Origin: Agrilactobacillus composti DSM 18527 = JCM 14202
GTDB lineage: Bacteria > Bacillota > Bacilli > Lactobacillales > Lactobacillaceae
Length of the DNA stretch: 64,000 nucleotides
Assembly: GCF_001436375.1 (NCBI RefSeq)
Contig: NZ_AZGA01000016.1
Span: 62,001-126,000, forward strand
Direction: 5' to 3'
Within the stretch, counting starts at the first letter, position 1, and each line of letters opens with the position of its first letter. The notes beneath the pieces are model-generated. The model made no database searches and was not told where the DNA came from. It was given only the letters and a program-made list of their open reading frames with translations. Positions 51,942 to 61,648 of the stretch are shown here, piece by piece. The translations under genes and the position numbers were made by a program.

Positions 51942-51990
51942 AAAAGTATTGATTGCTATGAAACTTTAGGCAATCAATACTTTTTTATTT
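51941..51990. terminator. Bidirectional terminator between the DUF1361 gene and potD
   Basis: Perfect 16-bp stem AAAAAGTATTGATTGC / GCAATCAATACTTTTT around a 13-nt loop, with T-rich tails on both sides. Confidence 0.9.
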
Positions 51991-53063
51991 TAACTATGCA
52001 TCTTAAATTCCAAGAACAGGTCATTGTATTGTTGGACCCATTTGGTGCCTAGATCCGCATACACTTCAAGGTGTTTCATCGCGGCAGCTGGGGGATAAAA
52101 TTGGCGATCTTCCCGAACGGCCTTAGGCAATAAAGCTTTGGCTTTATTATTGGGAGTGGCATAACCGATGTATTCCGCATTTTGCGCCGCATTTTTAGGT
52201 TCCAACATGAAATTGATAAAAGCATAGGCGGCCTTTTGATGTTTGGCCGTTTTTGGCATGACGATATTGTCAAACCATAAGTTACTGCCTTCTGTTGGTA
52301 CCACATAATGCAAATGGCTGTTGCCAGCCAGCATTTCTGAGGCTTCCCCGGACCAAGTTACAGCCAAGGGGGCTTCGTTGGCAATCATGTACATTTTGAT
52401 TTCATCGGCCACCACGGCTTTGGTGTTCGGGGCCAGTTTGTTCAAGGTCCCCGCGGCCTGTTGCAGTTGACTGAGATTCGTGGAATTCATACTATAACCA
52501 TCCCGGACCAAGGCAAAACCCATGATATCCCGGGCACTGTCCACGAGCATGATACTATTGCGCCATTTAGGATTCCAGAGATCCTGCCAATGCTGCATCT
52601 CATCAGCCCGGACGTATTTATCATTATAAATAATGCCCAGTGTTCCCCAAAAGTAAGGGACAGAATAACGATTATCGGGGTCAAAGGATTGATTCAAAAA
52701 TTGTGCGTTAATGTTGCCCAACCCCTTTAGTTTGCGGTGGTCAATGGGTAGTAACAATTTAGCCTTCCGCATTTTTTGAATCATGTAGTCACTGGGCACG
52801 GCAATATCATAAGCAGTCCCCCCTTGTTGAATCTTGGTAAACATGGCTTCATTGCTATCGAAGGTTTCATATTTTACTTGGTAACCAGTCTGTTTCTCAA
52901 ATTTAGAAATCAGGGCTGGATCAATATAATCCCCCCAGTTAAAAATAGTCAACGTCTTAGCCGCATCGCCTTGGCCAGAAGCTTGATTTAACTGGTGCAC
53001 TCCCAGTCCCAATAACGCACTGATAATAACGATCACGATGGCAAATAATCCAAAACGTTTCAT
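51990..53063 (-). CDS. potD: Spermidine/putrescine-binding protein PotD
   Basis: 357-residue extracellular binding protein of the polyamine ABC importer. The first 25 residues form a hydrophobic signal (GLFAIVIVIISALLGLGVHQ) without a lipobox cysteine, so it is probably held by an uncleaved TM segment or released, unlike lipoprotein PotD of many firmicutes. The mature fold (LTIFNWGDYIDPALISKFEK, later WSGEASEM) is the PotD/PotF type. It is the last gene of potABCD and overlaps potC by four bases. Confidence 0.92.
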   Translation of the reverse strand: MKRFGLFAIVIVIISALLGLGVHQLNQASGQGDAAKTLTIFNWGDYIDPALISKFEKQTGYQVKYETFDSNEAMFTKIQQGGTAYDIAVPSDYMIQKMRKAKLLLPIDHRKLKGLGNINAQFLNQSFDPDNRYSVPYFWGTLGIIYNDKYVRADEMQHWQDLWNPKWRNSIMLVDSARDIMGFALVRDGYSMNSTNLSQLQQAAGTLNKLAPNTKAVVADEIKMYMIANEAPLAVTWSGEASEMLAGNSHLHYVVPTEGSNLWFDNIVMPKTAKHQKAAYAFINFMLEPKNAAQNAEYIGYATPNNKAKALLPKAVREDRQFYPPAAAMKHLEVYADLGTKWVQQYNDLFLEFKMHS

Positions 53064-53881
53064 TTGAGATAAGCCCCCCCTCTTTGACGTTTGTTACGTC
53101 GCGATTGGGTGTAATGGTTAATAAAATAATAACCCACAATTAAAACAATGGAGAAAATAAACATTAAAGCTGATAAAGCGTTGATTTCCAGATTAATACC
53201 TTGTCGCGCTCGGGAATAAATTTCCACAGATAAAGTGGCAAAACCATTCCCGGTAACAAAGAAGGTGACTGCAAAATCATCTAAAGAATAGGTAAAGGCC
53301 ATGAAATAGCCTGAAAAAACACTAGGTAAAATAAAGGGTAAAATAACTTGGCTTAAAATCTGCCAACCATTCGCCCCTAAATCCCGGGCAGCATCGATCA
53401 TGGTGGCATCCATTTCCCGCAAGCGGGGCAATACTAGGAGCACCACAATGGGGATCGAAAAGGCAATATGGCTGACTAATACGGATCCAAAACCTAAAGT
53501 CACGCCTAGGGCAGTAAATAAAATCAAAAAGCTAGCCCCAATAATAACGTCGGGTGATACCATCAAAATATTGTTTAAACTTAAAATTAAATTGCGCCAA
53601 TGCTTATTTTGGACCCGGTAAATCCCCAAGGCCCCCATGGTCCCAATAATTGTGGCCACTAATGAGGACAATACCGCCACGATCAAGGTATCTAACACGA
53701 TGACGATCAGGCGACTATCAGAAAAAAGCGTCTGATAGTGGCTGAAGGTAAAGCCCTTAAAATTAGACATGCTTTTGCCGGTGCTAAAAGAATAAAAAAT
53801 TAAGTAAAAAATTGGCAGGTACAATAAGGCAAAAGCAAAAACCAAATAAACCCGGCCCAGCCAATGTTTCTTTTCGGTCAT
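53060..53881 (-). CDS. potC: Spermidine/putrescine ABC permease PotC
   Basis: 273-residue permease with six TM helices and the EAA-type loop DAARDLGANGWQILSQVILP that contacts PotA. It pairs with PotB in the membrane. ATGA overlaps with both potB and potD show tight coupling. Motifs and operon position leave little doubt about the family; polyamine selectivity is by homology. Confidence 0.93.
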   Translation of the reverse strand: MTEKKHWLGRVYLVFAFALLYLPIFYLIFYSFSTGKSMSNFKGFTFSHYQTLFSDSRLIVIVLDTLIVAVLSSLVATIIGTMGALGIYRVQNKHWRNLILSLNNILMVSPDVIIGASFLILFTALGVTLGFGSVLVSHIAFSIPIVVLLVLPRLREMDATMIDAARDLGANGWQILSQVILPFILPSVFSGYFMAFTYSLDDFAVTFFVTGNGFATLSVEIYSRARQGINLEINALSALMFIFSIVLIVGYYFINHYTQSRRNKRQRGGAYLK

Positions 53882-54708
53882 GATTTCGCCTTACCTTTCC
53901 GACCGCCAGCGGTCAATGCCATGGTGATAAACATAATAATGATCAAGACCACCCCAATGGTACTACCCATGCCCCAGTTCATCGTAGTCATGAAGTGCTC
54001 TTCGATGGCGGTCCCGAGGGTGATCACTTTATTCCCACCAATCAAGCGGGTAATCATAAATAAACTCAAAGATGGAATGAACACGGCTTGTACCCCGGAA
54101 CGGACCCCATTAATACTCATGGGAAAAATAACCCGCCATAGGGTCTGAAAGTTGTTGGCCCCTAAGTCATGGCTAGCATTGATAATCGCGGGGTCAATAT
54201 CCACCAAGGAATTATAAATTGGTAAAATCATAAAGGGAATCTGGATATAAGCAGCTACTAAAATAAAACTGGTGTTAGTGAACAATAATTGCTGGGGCCC
54301 CACCCCAATAAAAGTCAAAAAATTATTGACCGAGCCCGATTGGGAAAAGATGCCAATGAAGGCATAAGCTTTTAATAACAAATTAATCCAAGTTGGTAAA
54401 ATAATCAGTAAAATCCATAATTGCCGATGTTCTAGTTTCGTTAAAAAGTAAGCCGTTGGGTAACTGATGGCTAACGTCAATACGGTAATTAAAAAGGCAA
54501 ACCAAAAGGAATTAAACGTCATGCGTAAATAAACACTAGAACTTAAATAAGTCCGATAATTGCTCAAGGTCAGCGAGTGATCGATGCCAAAAAAGGATTG
54601 ATAAACGATCAAAGCCACCGGGGCAATGACAAATAGCCCAATCCACAAAAAGTATAATGAGAAATAAGGCAGGCGGTTAGTCTTAGTCAGCGTTGTCACC
54701 TTCTTCAT
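53878..54708 (-). CDS. potB: Spermidine/putrescine ABC permease PotB
   Basis: 276-residue permease with six TM helices and EAA-type loop [20 protein letters not shown]. It overlaps the end of potA by 26 bp. The ATG at 54708 lacks a clear ribosome binding site, and a GAAGAAGG stretch lies just after it, so translation could start slightly downstream or be coupled to potA. Forms the membrane channel with PotC. Confidence 0.91.
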   Translation of the reverse strand: MKKVTTLTKTNRLPYFSLYFLWIGLFVIAPVALIVYQSFFGIDHSLTLSNYRTYLSSSVYLRMTFNSFWFAFLITVLTLAISYPTAYFLTKLEHRQLWILLIILPTWINLLLKAYAFIGIFSQSGSVNNFLTFIGVGPQQLLFTNTSFILVAAYIQIPFMILPIYNSLVDIDPAIINASHDLGANNFQTLWRVIFPMSINGVRSGVQAVFIPSLSLFMITRLIGGNKVITLGTAIEEHFMTTMNWGMGSTIGVVLIIIMFITMALTAGGRKGKAKS

Positions 54709-55789
54709 ATTGACTCAAGCGGGCGTCAAAGTCAGCTTCATCTTCATTAAACCGCATGACATGCAAGGCATTGGGGGTAAAACTTAACCCGACTTTATCT
54801 TTATCTTCAATAGAGTTTGTGGCATAAATCAGCCACTGATTGCCATCTTCATCATGACTATTAATTTCAAAGTGATCCCCTCTAAACAACTGGGAATCCA
54901 CATGCACCACTAATTTCCCCTGTTCTGGGGTAGTGACATCAATATCTTCAGGGCGCAAAACAACTTCGACTTTTTCATTAGGCCGCATCCCCGCGTCCGC
55001 ACATTCAAAGGTCTTGCCCACAAAGGCGACTTCATAATCCCGTACCATGACTCCTGGAACGATATTGCTGGCGCCGATAAAATTCGCCACAAAATGGTTG
55101 ATGGGTTCATCATAAATATCCACGGGTGTGCCACTTTGTTGAATCTTGCCATCATTCATCACTAAAATTTCATCACTCATGGCCAGGGCTTCTTCTTGAT
55201 CATGGGTCACAAATAAGAAGGTGATACCTAGGCGCTGTTGCAACGAACGTAATTCGTATTGCATTTGTTGGCGTAGTTTTTGATCTAATGCGGATAAAGA
55301 TTCGTCTAACAATAACAAGCGCGGTTCATTAACGATTGCCCGAGCAATGGCGACCCGCTGTTGTTGTCCGCCCGAAAGTTCAGAGATCATCCGATTTTCA
55401 TAGCCATCCATTTGGATCACCTTTAAAACAGCAACTACCCGGTCGTCAATCTCCGACTTAGCCATTTTTTTGAGCCGTAGCCCAAAAGCCACATTATCAA
55501 AGACATTTAAATGGGGAAAAAGGGCATAATTTTGAAATACCGTATTTACTTTGCGTTTTTCCGCTGGTAAATTAGTAATATCTTGGCCATCGAATAAAAC
55601 TTTACCCTTGTCAGCTAAAATCAGACCAGAAACGGTTCGAAGAATTGTGGTTTTGCCTGAACCAGAAGGCCCCAAAAAAGAGTAAAATTTACCCTGATCC
55701 AAGGTAAAATTAATATCATCTAAGGCTGTAAAATCGTCAAAATACTTATACACATGCTGCAATTCTAATATCGTCTCTGTCTTTGCCAT
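54683..55789 (-). CDS. potA: Spermidine/putrescine import ATP-binding protein PotA
   Basis: 368-residue ATPase: Walker [10 protein letters not shown] (40-48), Q-loop [10 protein letters not shown], signature LSGGQQQR, Walker [12 protein letters not shown] (Ser in place of the common Pro), switch VTHDQEEA, and a C-terminal TOBE regulatory domain. The ATG at 55789 is preferred over 55795, which is one base from GAGGA. First gene of potABCD; divergent from yhdH-like, with a dyad in the shared region. Confidence 0.94.
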   Translation of the reverse strand: MAKTETILELQHVYKYFDDFTALDDINFTLDQGKFYSFLGPSGSGKTTILRTVSGLILADKGKVLFDGQDITNLPAEKRKVNTVFQNYALFPHLNVFDNVAFGLRLKKMAKSEIDDRVVAVLKVIQMDGYENRMISELSGGQQQRVAIARAIVNEPRLLLLDESLSALDQKLRQQMQYELRSLQQRLGITFLFVTHDQEEALAMSDEILVMNDGKIQQSGTPVDIYDEPINHFVANFIGASNIVPGVMVRDYEVAFVGKTFECADAGMRPNEKVEVVLRPEDIDVTTPEQGKLVVHVDSQLFRGDHFEINSHDEDGNQWLIYATNSIEDKDKVGLSFTPNALHVMRFNEDEADFDARLSQYEEGDNAD

Positions 55790-55818
55790 TTCCATTCCTC
55801 TTTTGCTTTTTTCTCTTT

Positions 55819-55865
55819 AAGAAGGTGGTACACCTTTCTTGAAAACGTTATAATAACGTTATAAT
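55819..55865. promoter_or_regulatory. Shared control region of potABCD and the YhdH-like gene
   Basis: A 22-bp near-palindrome AAGAAGGTG-GTA-CACCTTTCTT (55819-55840) abuts a tandem duplication of AACGTTATAAT (55844-55854 and 55855-55865). The repeats supply -10 elements in both directions. TGAAAACGTTATAA (55840-55853) matches the cre consensus at 13 of 14 positions. Confidence 0.5.
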
Positions 55866-55898
55866 TGTAAGTATTAACTTAATTTTTGGAGGATCATA

Positions 55899-56897
55899 AT
55901 GTCTGATTATCAAGCGCTAAGTCTGATCAAGCAAGGCGATCAAGTTCAGCCTGAATATATTTCCAAAGAACTCCCCAAACTACAAGATGGCCATGTCTTA
56001 ATCCGCGTACAATACTCCAGCATCAATCGCAAAGATGCTTTAATGCTAGACCCTAACAGTGGGGTCGTTCATGATTACCCCATCATCCCCGGCATTGATT
56101 TTTCCGGCATGGTTATTAAATCCAAAGATCCCCGTTTTTTTGTCGGGGACAAAGTTGTGGGCACCGGCTTTGATTTTGGCATTAAACACCCTGGCGGTTA
56201 CGCTGAATTTATCACGGCTTCCGCCGATCAAGTCTTTAAAATTCCCCGGCCGTTAACCATGCGTGACGCCATGATCTTAGGCACCGCCGGATTAACAGCA
56301 GCCATAAGTTTAAGCCAATTTCTACAAATACGCCAGACCATTGACAAAACAATTCCAATTTTAGTAACCGGCGTGACTGGCGGTGTTGGTGGCTTAACGC
56401 TAGCCATGCTGCATAAGTTGGGTTTTAAAAACATCACTGCGGTCACCCGCCGTACCGATGTCAATGATTATCTAGTCAATTTAGGGGCTAGTACGATTTT
56501 AACCCCGACTGATTTAGCCAATCCCCAAGCAAAGCCTTTATTAAAGGGCAAATATATGGCTATTTTAGACAGCGTTGGCGGCCAATTACTGGGGGATTTA
56601 TTGGGTCAGGTCCAATATGGCGGTCGTGTGATTACCAGCGGCAATGCGGCCGGTAATGATTTCAAAGCCAATGTCTTGCCCTTCATCCTCCGCAGCATTA
56701 GCCTCATAGGTGTGGATTCGGTGAATTATCCCGCCCAAGACCGTCAAGAGTTATGGCAATTATTATCTTCAGCCTTTCGTCTAGATGGGGAACACTCTGT
56801 GGCGGTTCATGAGATCGCCTTTGAAGATATGGTCCCCCATCTTAAAGCTTTTATGTCTGGCAGTAATTTAGGTCGGACCATCGTCGCCTTTCCATAA
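55899..56897 (+). CDS. YhdH/YhfP-family zinc-free alcohol dehydrogenase-like reductase
   Basis: 332-residue medium-chain dehydrogenase/reductase without the catalytic zinc ligands. The N-terminal GroES-like domain (YSSINRKDALM, then PGIDFSG) and Rossmann motif TGVTGGVGGLT are intact. E. coli YhdH reduces acryloyl-CoA; other members reduce quinones or enones with NADPH. Start at 55899 with GGAGGA upstream. It is divergent from potA and shares its control region, but no functional link is obvious. Confidence 0.88.
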   Translation: MSDYQALSLIKQGDQVQPEYISKELPKLQDGHVLIRVQYSSINRKDALMLDPNSGVVHDYPIIPGIDFSGMVIKSKDPRFFVGDKVVGTGFDFGIKHPGGYAEFITASADQVFKIPRPLTMRDAMILGTAGLTAAISLSQFLQIRQTIDKTIPILVTGVTGGVGGLTLAMLHKLGFKNITAVTRRTDVNDYLVNLGASTILTPTDLANPQAKPLLKGKYMAILDSVGGQLLGDLLGQVQYGGRVITSGNAAGNDFKANVLPFILRSISLIGVDSVNYPAQDRQELWQLLSSAFRLDGEHSVAVHEIAFEDMVPHLKAFMSGSNLGRTIVAFP

Positions 56898-56900
56898 ACC

Positions 56901-56932
56901 AAAGGGTACTGCCAAGTTGCAGTGCCTTTTTT
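56901..56932. terminator. Terminator between the YhdH-like and antiporter genes
   Basis: AAAGGGTACTGC pairs with GCAGTGCCTTT (one bulge), followed by T6 on the plus side. It sits between convergent genes. Confidence 0.7.
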
Positions 56933-56934
56933 GA

Positions 56935-59079
56935 TTAGGTCATATCCACATCCTGATCAGTGGTCATGACCATGGCATTTTCCATGTAGTTGATTTGTTG
57001 GCGCAGTTTGGCGGCCATGTTATTAGTAATTAGCCCATTTTCAACCATTTCTTGAATGGCACTACGTTGACTGGCCAAAGCATGGGTCCGCAATAAATCC
57101 AGTTGGTGCTCATAAATTTCAGAGCGCTGATTGCCAATGCTTTTCAAGTTGGCTACCCGGCGGCGATAGCGGGTCACCAGTTGATAAATGGCCTGGCGAT
57201 TATAGTTCTTTTGCCGGTTCTCCGGTTTTCTCAAATAAGCTGACAGATGTTTCAAACCGCCCTTAGCCATCTGTCGTTCCGCAAATAATCTTTCATTGAA
57301 AAATGGCCGATCGCTATTTTTTTGGAGGGTCAACTCCGCTTTGAGATGGTTAAACCGGTTACGAAATCTGAAGAAGGCCAGCTGGTAACGCACCCGCCAC
57401 TCACTTTTGCCGATGTTCTCAAAATTCTTCCGGCGCTGGGCGATATTTTCTTCATAATACCGGTAAGTTTCAACTTGAATTTGGTTAGCCTTCCACAATT
57501 CATCCAGTGTTTTCAATTCCCCCTCTAGGCCAACTCGATTCAAAATCAACTCGTCGGCTAGCATTGGCGGTAAGGAATTATCATCATTTAAATCCAGTTC
57601 GACCCGGCGAATCATGACTTGATACTCCCCAGCTAAATCTAAAGCCGCCCGGGAATTATCCTCGTGTTTCTCAGAAATTATTTTATGCAGCGCCACTTGG
57701 TACATATATAGCTGAGCTTGGGTCAGCGTATATTTAGCCGTGGCTGCATCAGCTACGGCGTCTTCATCAGCAGCTGTCTCATCCACATCTTCATCATCTG
57801 ATGGTAAACTTCCCCGCAAGCGCAGAGGCTTGCCATTGGGAACAAAAAGCGGCAAAAAGATAATGGCACTCAACAGACTCAACAAGATTACGCCAGCAGC
57901 TACAAACAGCATCAATGGCCGTTCTGGAAAAGCTTTCCCATTGTCTAAGAGGACGGGGACTGACAAAACACCGGCCATTGTAATCGCCCCACGGACACCG
58001 GTCAAGCCGGAAATAACCGCCACTTTAAACTTAGGTTGTTCTTTGCCATTTTTGTCGCGAAGATAAGATAAAAAACTGTAGCCATAGGTCCAGAGGGTTC
58101 TAATTATAAATAAACCCAGCCAAGTCACAAACACATACAAAATCGCTGATTTTGTATTGACAGTGGGATTTTTAACCACATCCCCAAAGGCCACGGGTAA
58201 TTCAATACCCAGTATCAAAAAGACGATCCCATTGAGTAAATAAACCAGGATATCCCAAGTTTTATCGCTGACAATGTTTAACTCGGCCAAATAATAATCT
58301 GAATATAAATTACGCTGATTAGTACTGAAAATCCCAGCGGCAACCACTGCAATAACCCCAGAAGCATGAAAAACTTCTTCAGATACCAAATAGATTAAAA
58401 ATGGTGTACTGATCTGTAAAATTGTATGCAGGACCACATCATTGATCCCCTGACGTAAAAAGAACCCCTTCAGGAAATGGAAACTTAACATCATGACTAA
58501 ACCTACAATGGCGCCCACAATACTGATATAAAAAAAGTCACCCACGGCCTGGGTCAAAGAAAATACCCCAGTCAAAGTGGCAGCTAACCCATACTTGAAA
58601 CCAATCAACCCACTGGCATCATTGATCAAGCTTTCCCCACTAACCAAGTGCAACACATTCGCCGGTAATTTGGCCCGGGCAGAGATAGATTGCACGGCAA
58701 TCGGGTCAGTTGGCGATAGGATTGCCGACAAGGCAAAACTAGCAGACAAGGGCATATCTGGAATCAGCCAATGAATCAAGAGACCTCCTAAAAATGTGGC
58801 GATAAATACCAATAAAATGGCATTGGCGACAATTGGCCCCCGCAGCGCCCATAATTCCCGCTTGGGGAAATGGTGCCCATCATTGAATAATAGTGGTGCA
58901 ATAAATAATAACATGAACCAACTGGTATTCAAGGGTATTTCAAAATCAAAAATTAACGCAATCAATAAACCGATTGCAATTTGAATCAAACTAACAGGGA
59001 TGGCAACTAAGTAGTGACTGATAATGTTTGAAATGACTACAAACAAAACTAGTAAAATCACGGCTTCAACTATTTCCAT
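56935..59079 (-). CDS. CPA1-type Na+/H+ antiporter with long cytosolic tail
   Basis: 714-residue protein. Residues about 1-410 form a 12-TM NhaP/CPA1 antiporter with SPTDPIAVQSISARAKLP and the ND motif GESLINDASGL; these are the ion-binding region. The remaining 300 residues are soluble, highly charged and helical, with an acidic Asp/Glu-rich linker (about 430-450) and probable coiled coils; such tails are expected to regulate transport. AAGAAGGG precedes ATG 59079. Monocistronic; role in Na+ or pH homeostasis inferred. Confidence 0.87.
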   Translation of the reverse strand: MEIVEAVILLVLFVVISNIISHYLVAIPVSLIQIAIGLLIALIFDFEIPLNTSWFMLLFIAPLLFNDGHHFPKRELWALRGPIVANAILLVFIATFLGGLLIHWLIPDMPLSASFALSAILSPTDPIAVQSISARAKLPANVLHLVSGESLINDASGLIGFKYGLAATLTGVFSLTQAVGDFFYISIVGAIVGLVMMLSFHFLKGFFLRQGINDVVLHTILQISTPFLIYLVSEEVFHASGVIAVVAAGIFSTNQRNLYSDYYLAELNIVSDKTWDILVYLLNGIVFLILGIELPVAFGDVVKNPTVNTKSAILYVFVTWLGLFIIRTLWTYGYSFLSYLRDKNGKEQPKFKVAVISGLTGVRGAITMAGVLSVPVLLDNGKAFPERPLMLFVAAGVILLSLLSAIIFLPLFVPNGKPLRLRGSLPSDDEDVDETAADEDAVADAATAKYTLTQAQLYMYQVALHKIISEKHEDNSRAALDLAGEYQVMIRRVELDLNDDNSLPPMLADELILNRVGLEGELKTLDELWKANQIQVETYRYYEENIAQRRKNFENIGKSEWRVRYQLAFFRFRNRFNHLKAELTLQKNSDRPFFNERLFAERQMAKGGLKHLSAYLRKPENRQKNYNRQAIYQLVTRYRRRVANLKSIGNQRSEIYEHQLDLLRTHALASQRSAIQEMVENGLITNNMAAKLRQQINYMENAMVMTTDQDVDMT

Positions 59080-59195
59080 ATATGTCTTCCCTTCTTAAAT
59101 AATCATATTTAACTGTGGCAATCATAACGCATTTAAAGACGTCCTTAAATATTATAAACTAAAATACGTCGTTCCCAAAGTCACGGCCATTAAAA

Positions 59196-59242
59196 AAGCT
59201 ATCGCAAGTCTAGCCACAAAAACACTAGCTTTGCGATAGCTT
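59196..59242 (-). terminator. Terminator of murB
   Basis: Perfect 12-bp stem AAGCTATCGCAA / TTGCGATAGCTT, on the minus strand followed by T6. Confidence 0.88.
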
Positions 59243-59243
59243 A

Positions 59244-60155
59244 TTATTTGGTCGGCGTTTTGGTTGCTGCTGCGCCAATGATGCGAACTTCTGGTTCTAA
59301 ATGAATCTTAAACTTATCAAAAACCGTTTTCTGGATCAAGCGGATCATTGCCATATAATCTGTAGCGGTCGCCTGGTTAATATTGACGATAAAACCGGCA
59401 TGCTTCATGGAGATTTGAGCCCCACCAATAATTTTGCCTTGTAAGCCTGCTTCTTGAATCAACGGCCCCACAAAATGACCCTTAGGCCGTTTAAAAACAC
59501 TGCCACATGATGGAAATTCCAGGGGTTGTTTGGCCGCACGTCGGGCATTAAATTCTGACATCTTGGCTTTAATAGCTGCTTTGTCTCCGAGCTTTAGTTG
59601 AAATGTGGCTGCGATCACCAGACCATGGTTTTCTTGAATGGCACTGTGCCGATAAGCAAAACCCATTTGTGCGCCGGATAAAGTCACTAACTCACCAGCA
59701 GCGGTCAAGTAATCATAGGATTGGGCCACATCAGAGACTTCCCCATCATAAGCCCCAGCATTCATATAAACAGCCCCACCGATGCTGCCGGGAATGCCAG
59801 CTGCAAATTCCAAGCCAGTCAAACCGGCCGCTAGTGCTGCTTTAGCCACATCAATAATAGCAGCTCCGGCCTGGGCGGTGATAGTGGTTTCTTGGACCGT
59901 GATTTGGCGCATGGCCGTGGTAATGATGGTTAGGCCCCGCACCCCGCCATCTTGAACGATTAAATTACTGGCATTACCGATAAACGTCAACGGTAATGCT
60001 TTGGCTTTGGCGAATTGCAATAAAGTGACCAATTCCGCCTTATCCTTGGGAAAAGCCACCATATCCGCTGGGCCACCAGTCTTGGTAAAAGTGTACTTGC
60101 TTAATGGCTCATGATATTTAATTTTAATGTCTGAGTCCGTTAATTGTTCAATCAA
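59244..60155 (-). CDS. murB: UDP-N-acetylenolpyruvoylglucosamine reductase
   Basis: Reduces UDP-GlcNAc-enolpyruvate to UDP-MurNAc with NADPH and FAD in peptidoglycan precursor synthesis. The frame is open to 60272, but the first 39 residues are not MurB-like; TTG 60155, with AAAGGA about 12 bases upstream, gives 303 aa, the usual length. FAD and substrate motifs TKTGGPADMV, GNASNL, GIPGSIGGAVYMNAGAY and the serine proton donor in PSCGSVFKRP are visible, consistent with a type IIa enzyme. Confidence 0.93.
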   Translation of the reverse strand: MIEQLTDSDIKIKYHEPLSKYTFTKTGGPADMVAFPKDKAELVTLLQFAKAKALPLTFIGNASNLIVQDGGVRGLTIITTAMRQITVQETTITAQAGAAIIDVAKAALAAGLTGLEFAAGIPGSIGGAVYMNAGAYDGEVSDVAQSYDYLTAAGELVTLSGAQMGFAYRHSAIQENHGLVIAATFQLKLGDKAAIKAKMSEFNARRAAKQPLEFPSCGSVFKRPKGHFVGPLIQEAGLQGKIIGGAQISMKHAGFIVNINQATATDYMAMIRLIQKTVFDKFKIHLEPEVRIIGAAATKTPTK

Positions 60156-60342
60156 ATTTGTCGCCGTTCCTTTCGCACAAAAACTGCCAACTGTGGCACC
60201 AAAATAATAACACGTTACTATAAATTTTAACAAAAAAAGACACAAGTTGCCATGGGAATTTGACTTGAACAAACTTATAGCTTGTAACCGGCCATATTTC
60301 TTGTAAACTAGTAACCAGAGTTATCTAGGAGGTTCAACTTTT

Positions 60343-61104
60343 ATGAAATTAATATCTTGGAACGTTAATGGCTTGCGGGCCATCTTAAAAAAAGACTTCA
60401 TGGCAACTTTTGAAGCCTTAGATGCCGACTTCTTTTGCTTGCAAGAAACTAAGATGCAGGCCGGCCAAGTGGACTTAGACTTGCCAGGGTATCATACCTA
60501 TTTCAACTACGCCCAGCGTAAAGGCTACTCTGGTACGGCTATTTTTACCAAGCATCAACCAGATAATGTCACTTACGGCTTAGGCATCCCAGAACATGAT
60601 ACCGAAGGTCGGGTCATTACCTTAGAATATCCCAATTTTTATATGATCACTTGTTACACACCCAATTCACAAAGTGAGCTCAAGCGCTTGGATTATCGCA
60701 TGACTTGGGATGATGCTTTTCGAGATTATGTGGATCGCTTAAGTCAGGAAAAATCAGTTATCTTTTGCGGTGACTTAAATGTCGCCCACGAAGCCATTGA
60801 CCTGAAAAACGATAAAACCAATCATCACAATGCTGGTTTTTCCGATGAAGAACGTGAAAAATTCACAGCACTGCTAGATAGCGGCTTTATCGATACTTTT
60901 CGCCATTTTTATCCCGATAAGACTGGTGTTTATTCTTGGTGGAGCTACCGCTTCAATGCCCGCAAAAACAATGCTGGTTGGCGAATCGATTACTTTTGCA
61001 CCTCAAAAGATTTACAACCCAAATTAAAAGATGCTAAAATTCTAACAGATATTTACGGTTCCGATCATTGCCCCATTGAATTAGATATTGCCGACTTGAA
61101 TTAA
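60343..61104 (+). CDS. exoA: Exodeoxyribonuclease III / AP endonuclease
   Basis: 253-residue base-excision repair nuclease of the ExoIII/APE1 family. Metal and catalytic motifs SWNVNGLRA (5-13), LQETKMQ, CGDLNVAHEAIDL and GSDHCPIEL at the end are intact. AGGAGG lies nine bases before the ATG at 60343. It is followed 10 bp later by a DnaQ-like exonuclease gene, so the two nucleases form a small operon. Confidence 0.95.
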   Translation: MKLISWNVNGLRAILKKDFMATFEALDADFFCLQETKMQAGQVDLDLPGYHTYFNYAQRKGYSGTAIFTKHQPDNVTYGLGIPEHDTEGRVITLEYPNFYMITCYTPNSQSELKRLDYRMTWDDAFRDYVDRLSQEKSVIFCGDLNVAHEAIDLKNDKTNHHNAGFSDEEREKFTALLDSGFIDTFRHFYPDKTGVYSWWSYRFNARKNNAGWRIDYFCTSKDLQPKLKDAKILTDIYGSDHCPIELDIADLN

Positions 61105-61114
61105 GGAGATTGCT

Positions 61115-61648
61115 ATGAATTTCGTTGCCATGGATTTTGAAACGGCCAACTTCACCCCACAAAGTGCTTGTTCTTTAGCCTTAGTGGTCGTTCGTGATGA
61201 CCAGATTCAAGATTCTTTTTACACCCTAATCAATCCTAAAACCTATTTCAATCACAAAAATACCCAAATTAACGGCATTACCGCCAAAGATGTGGCCAAC
61301 GCCCCCACCTTTGCTGAAGTCTGGCCCCATATTGCACCGTTATATGATTCAGAGCATTTGGTGGCAGCCCATAATGCCCGCTTTGATATCAATGTCTTGC
61401 GGGCCACATTGACCCACTATGACATCGTCGTGCCCCATTATCTGGCCATCGACACCCTAAAAACCAGCCGCCGTTTTTACCCGGAGTTTCCCAATCACAA
61501 GCTCAACACCGTCTCCAGTGCGTTGAAAATTGATTTAAAACACCATCATAATGCCTTGGCGGACAGCATTGCCTGTGCGGAAATCCTGATCAAACAAAGC
61601 CAACAATTCGGCCCGGACCAACTCAAACCACTGGTACAATTAATCTAA
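61115..61648 (+). CDS. DnaQ-like DEDDh 3'-5' exonuclease
   Basis: 177-residue single-domain exonuclease. ExoI motif MDFETAN (6-12), ExoII HNARFDINVL and ExoIII HHNALADSIACAEI (the His-Asp pair of the DEDDh type) are all present. No polymerase or helicase domain. Probably a proofreading or repair nuclease; it follows exoA with a GGAG ribosome binding site. The last four bases overlap the convergent GNAT gene. Confidence 0.9.
   Translation: MNFVAMDFETANFTPQSACSLALVVVRDDQIQDSFYTLINPKTYFNHKNTQINGITAKDVANAPTFAEVWPHIAPLYDSEHLVAAHNARFDINVLRATLTHYDIVVPHYLAIDTLKTSRRFYPEFPNHKLNTVSSALKIDLKHHHNALADSIACAEILIKQSQQFGPDQLKPLVQLI

Noticed and set aside
51990..55789. potABCD considered as a glycine-betaine or iron importer
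   Set aside because: PotD-type binding fold, the A-B-C-D order and the EAA loops fit polyamine uptake better.
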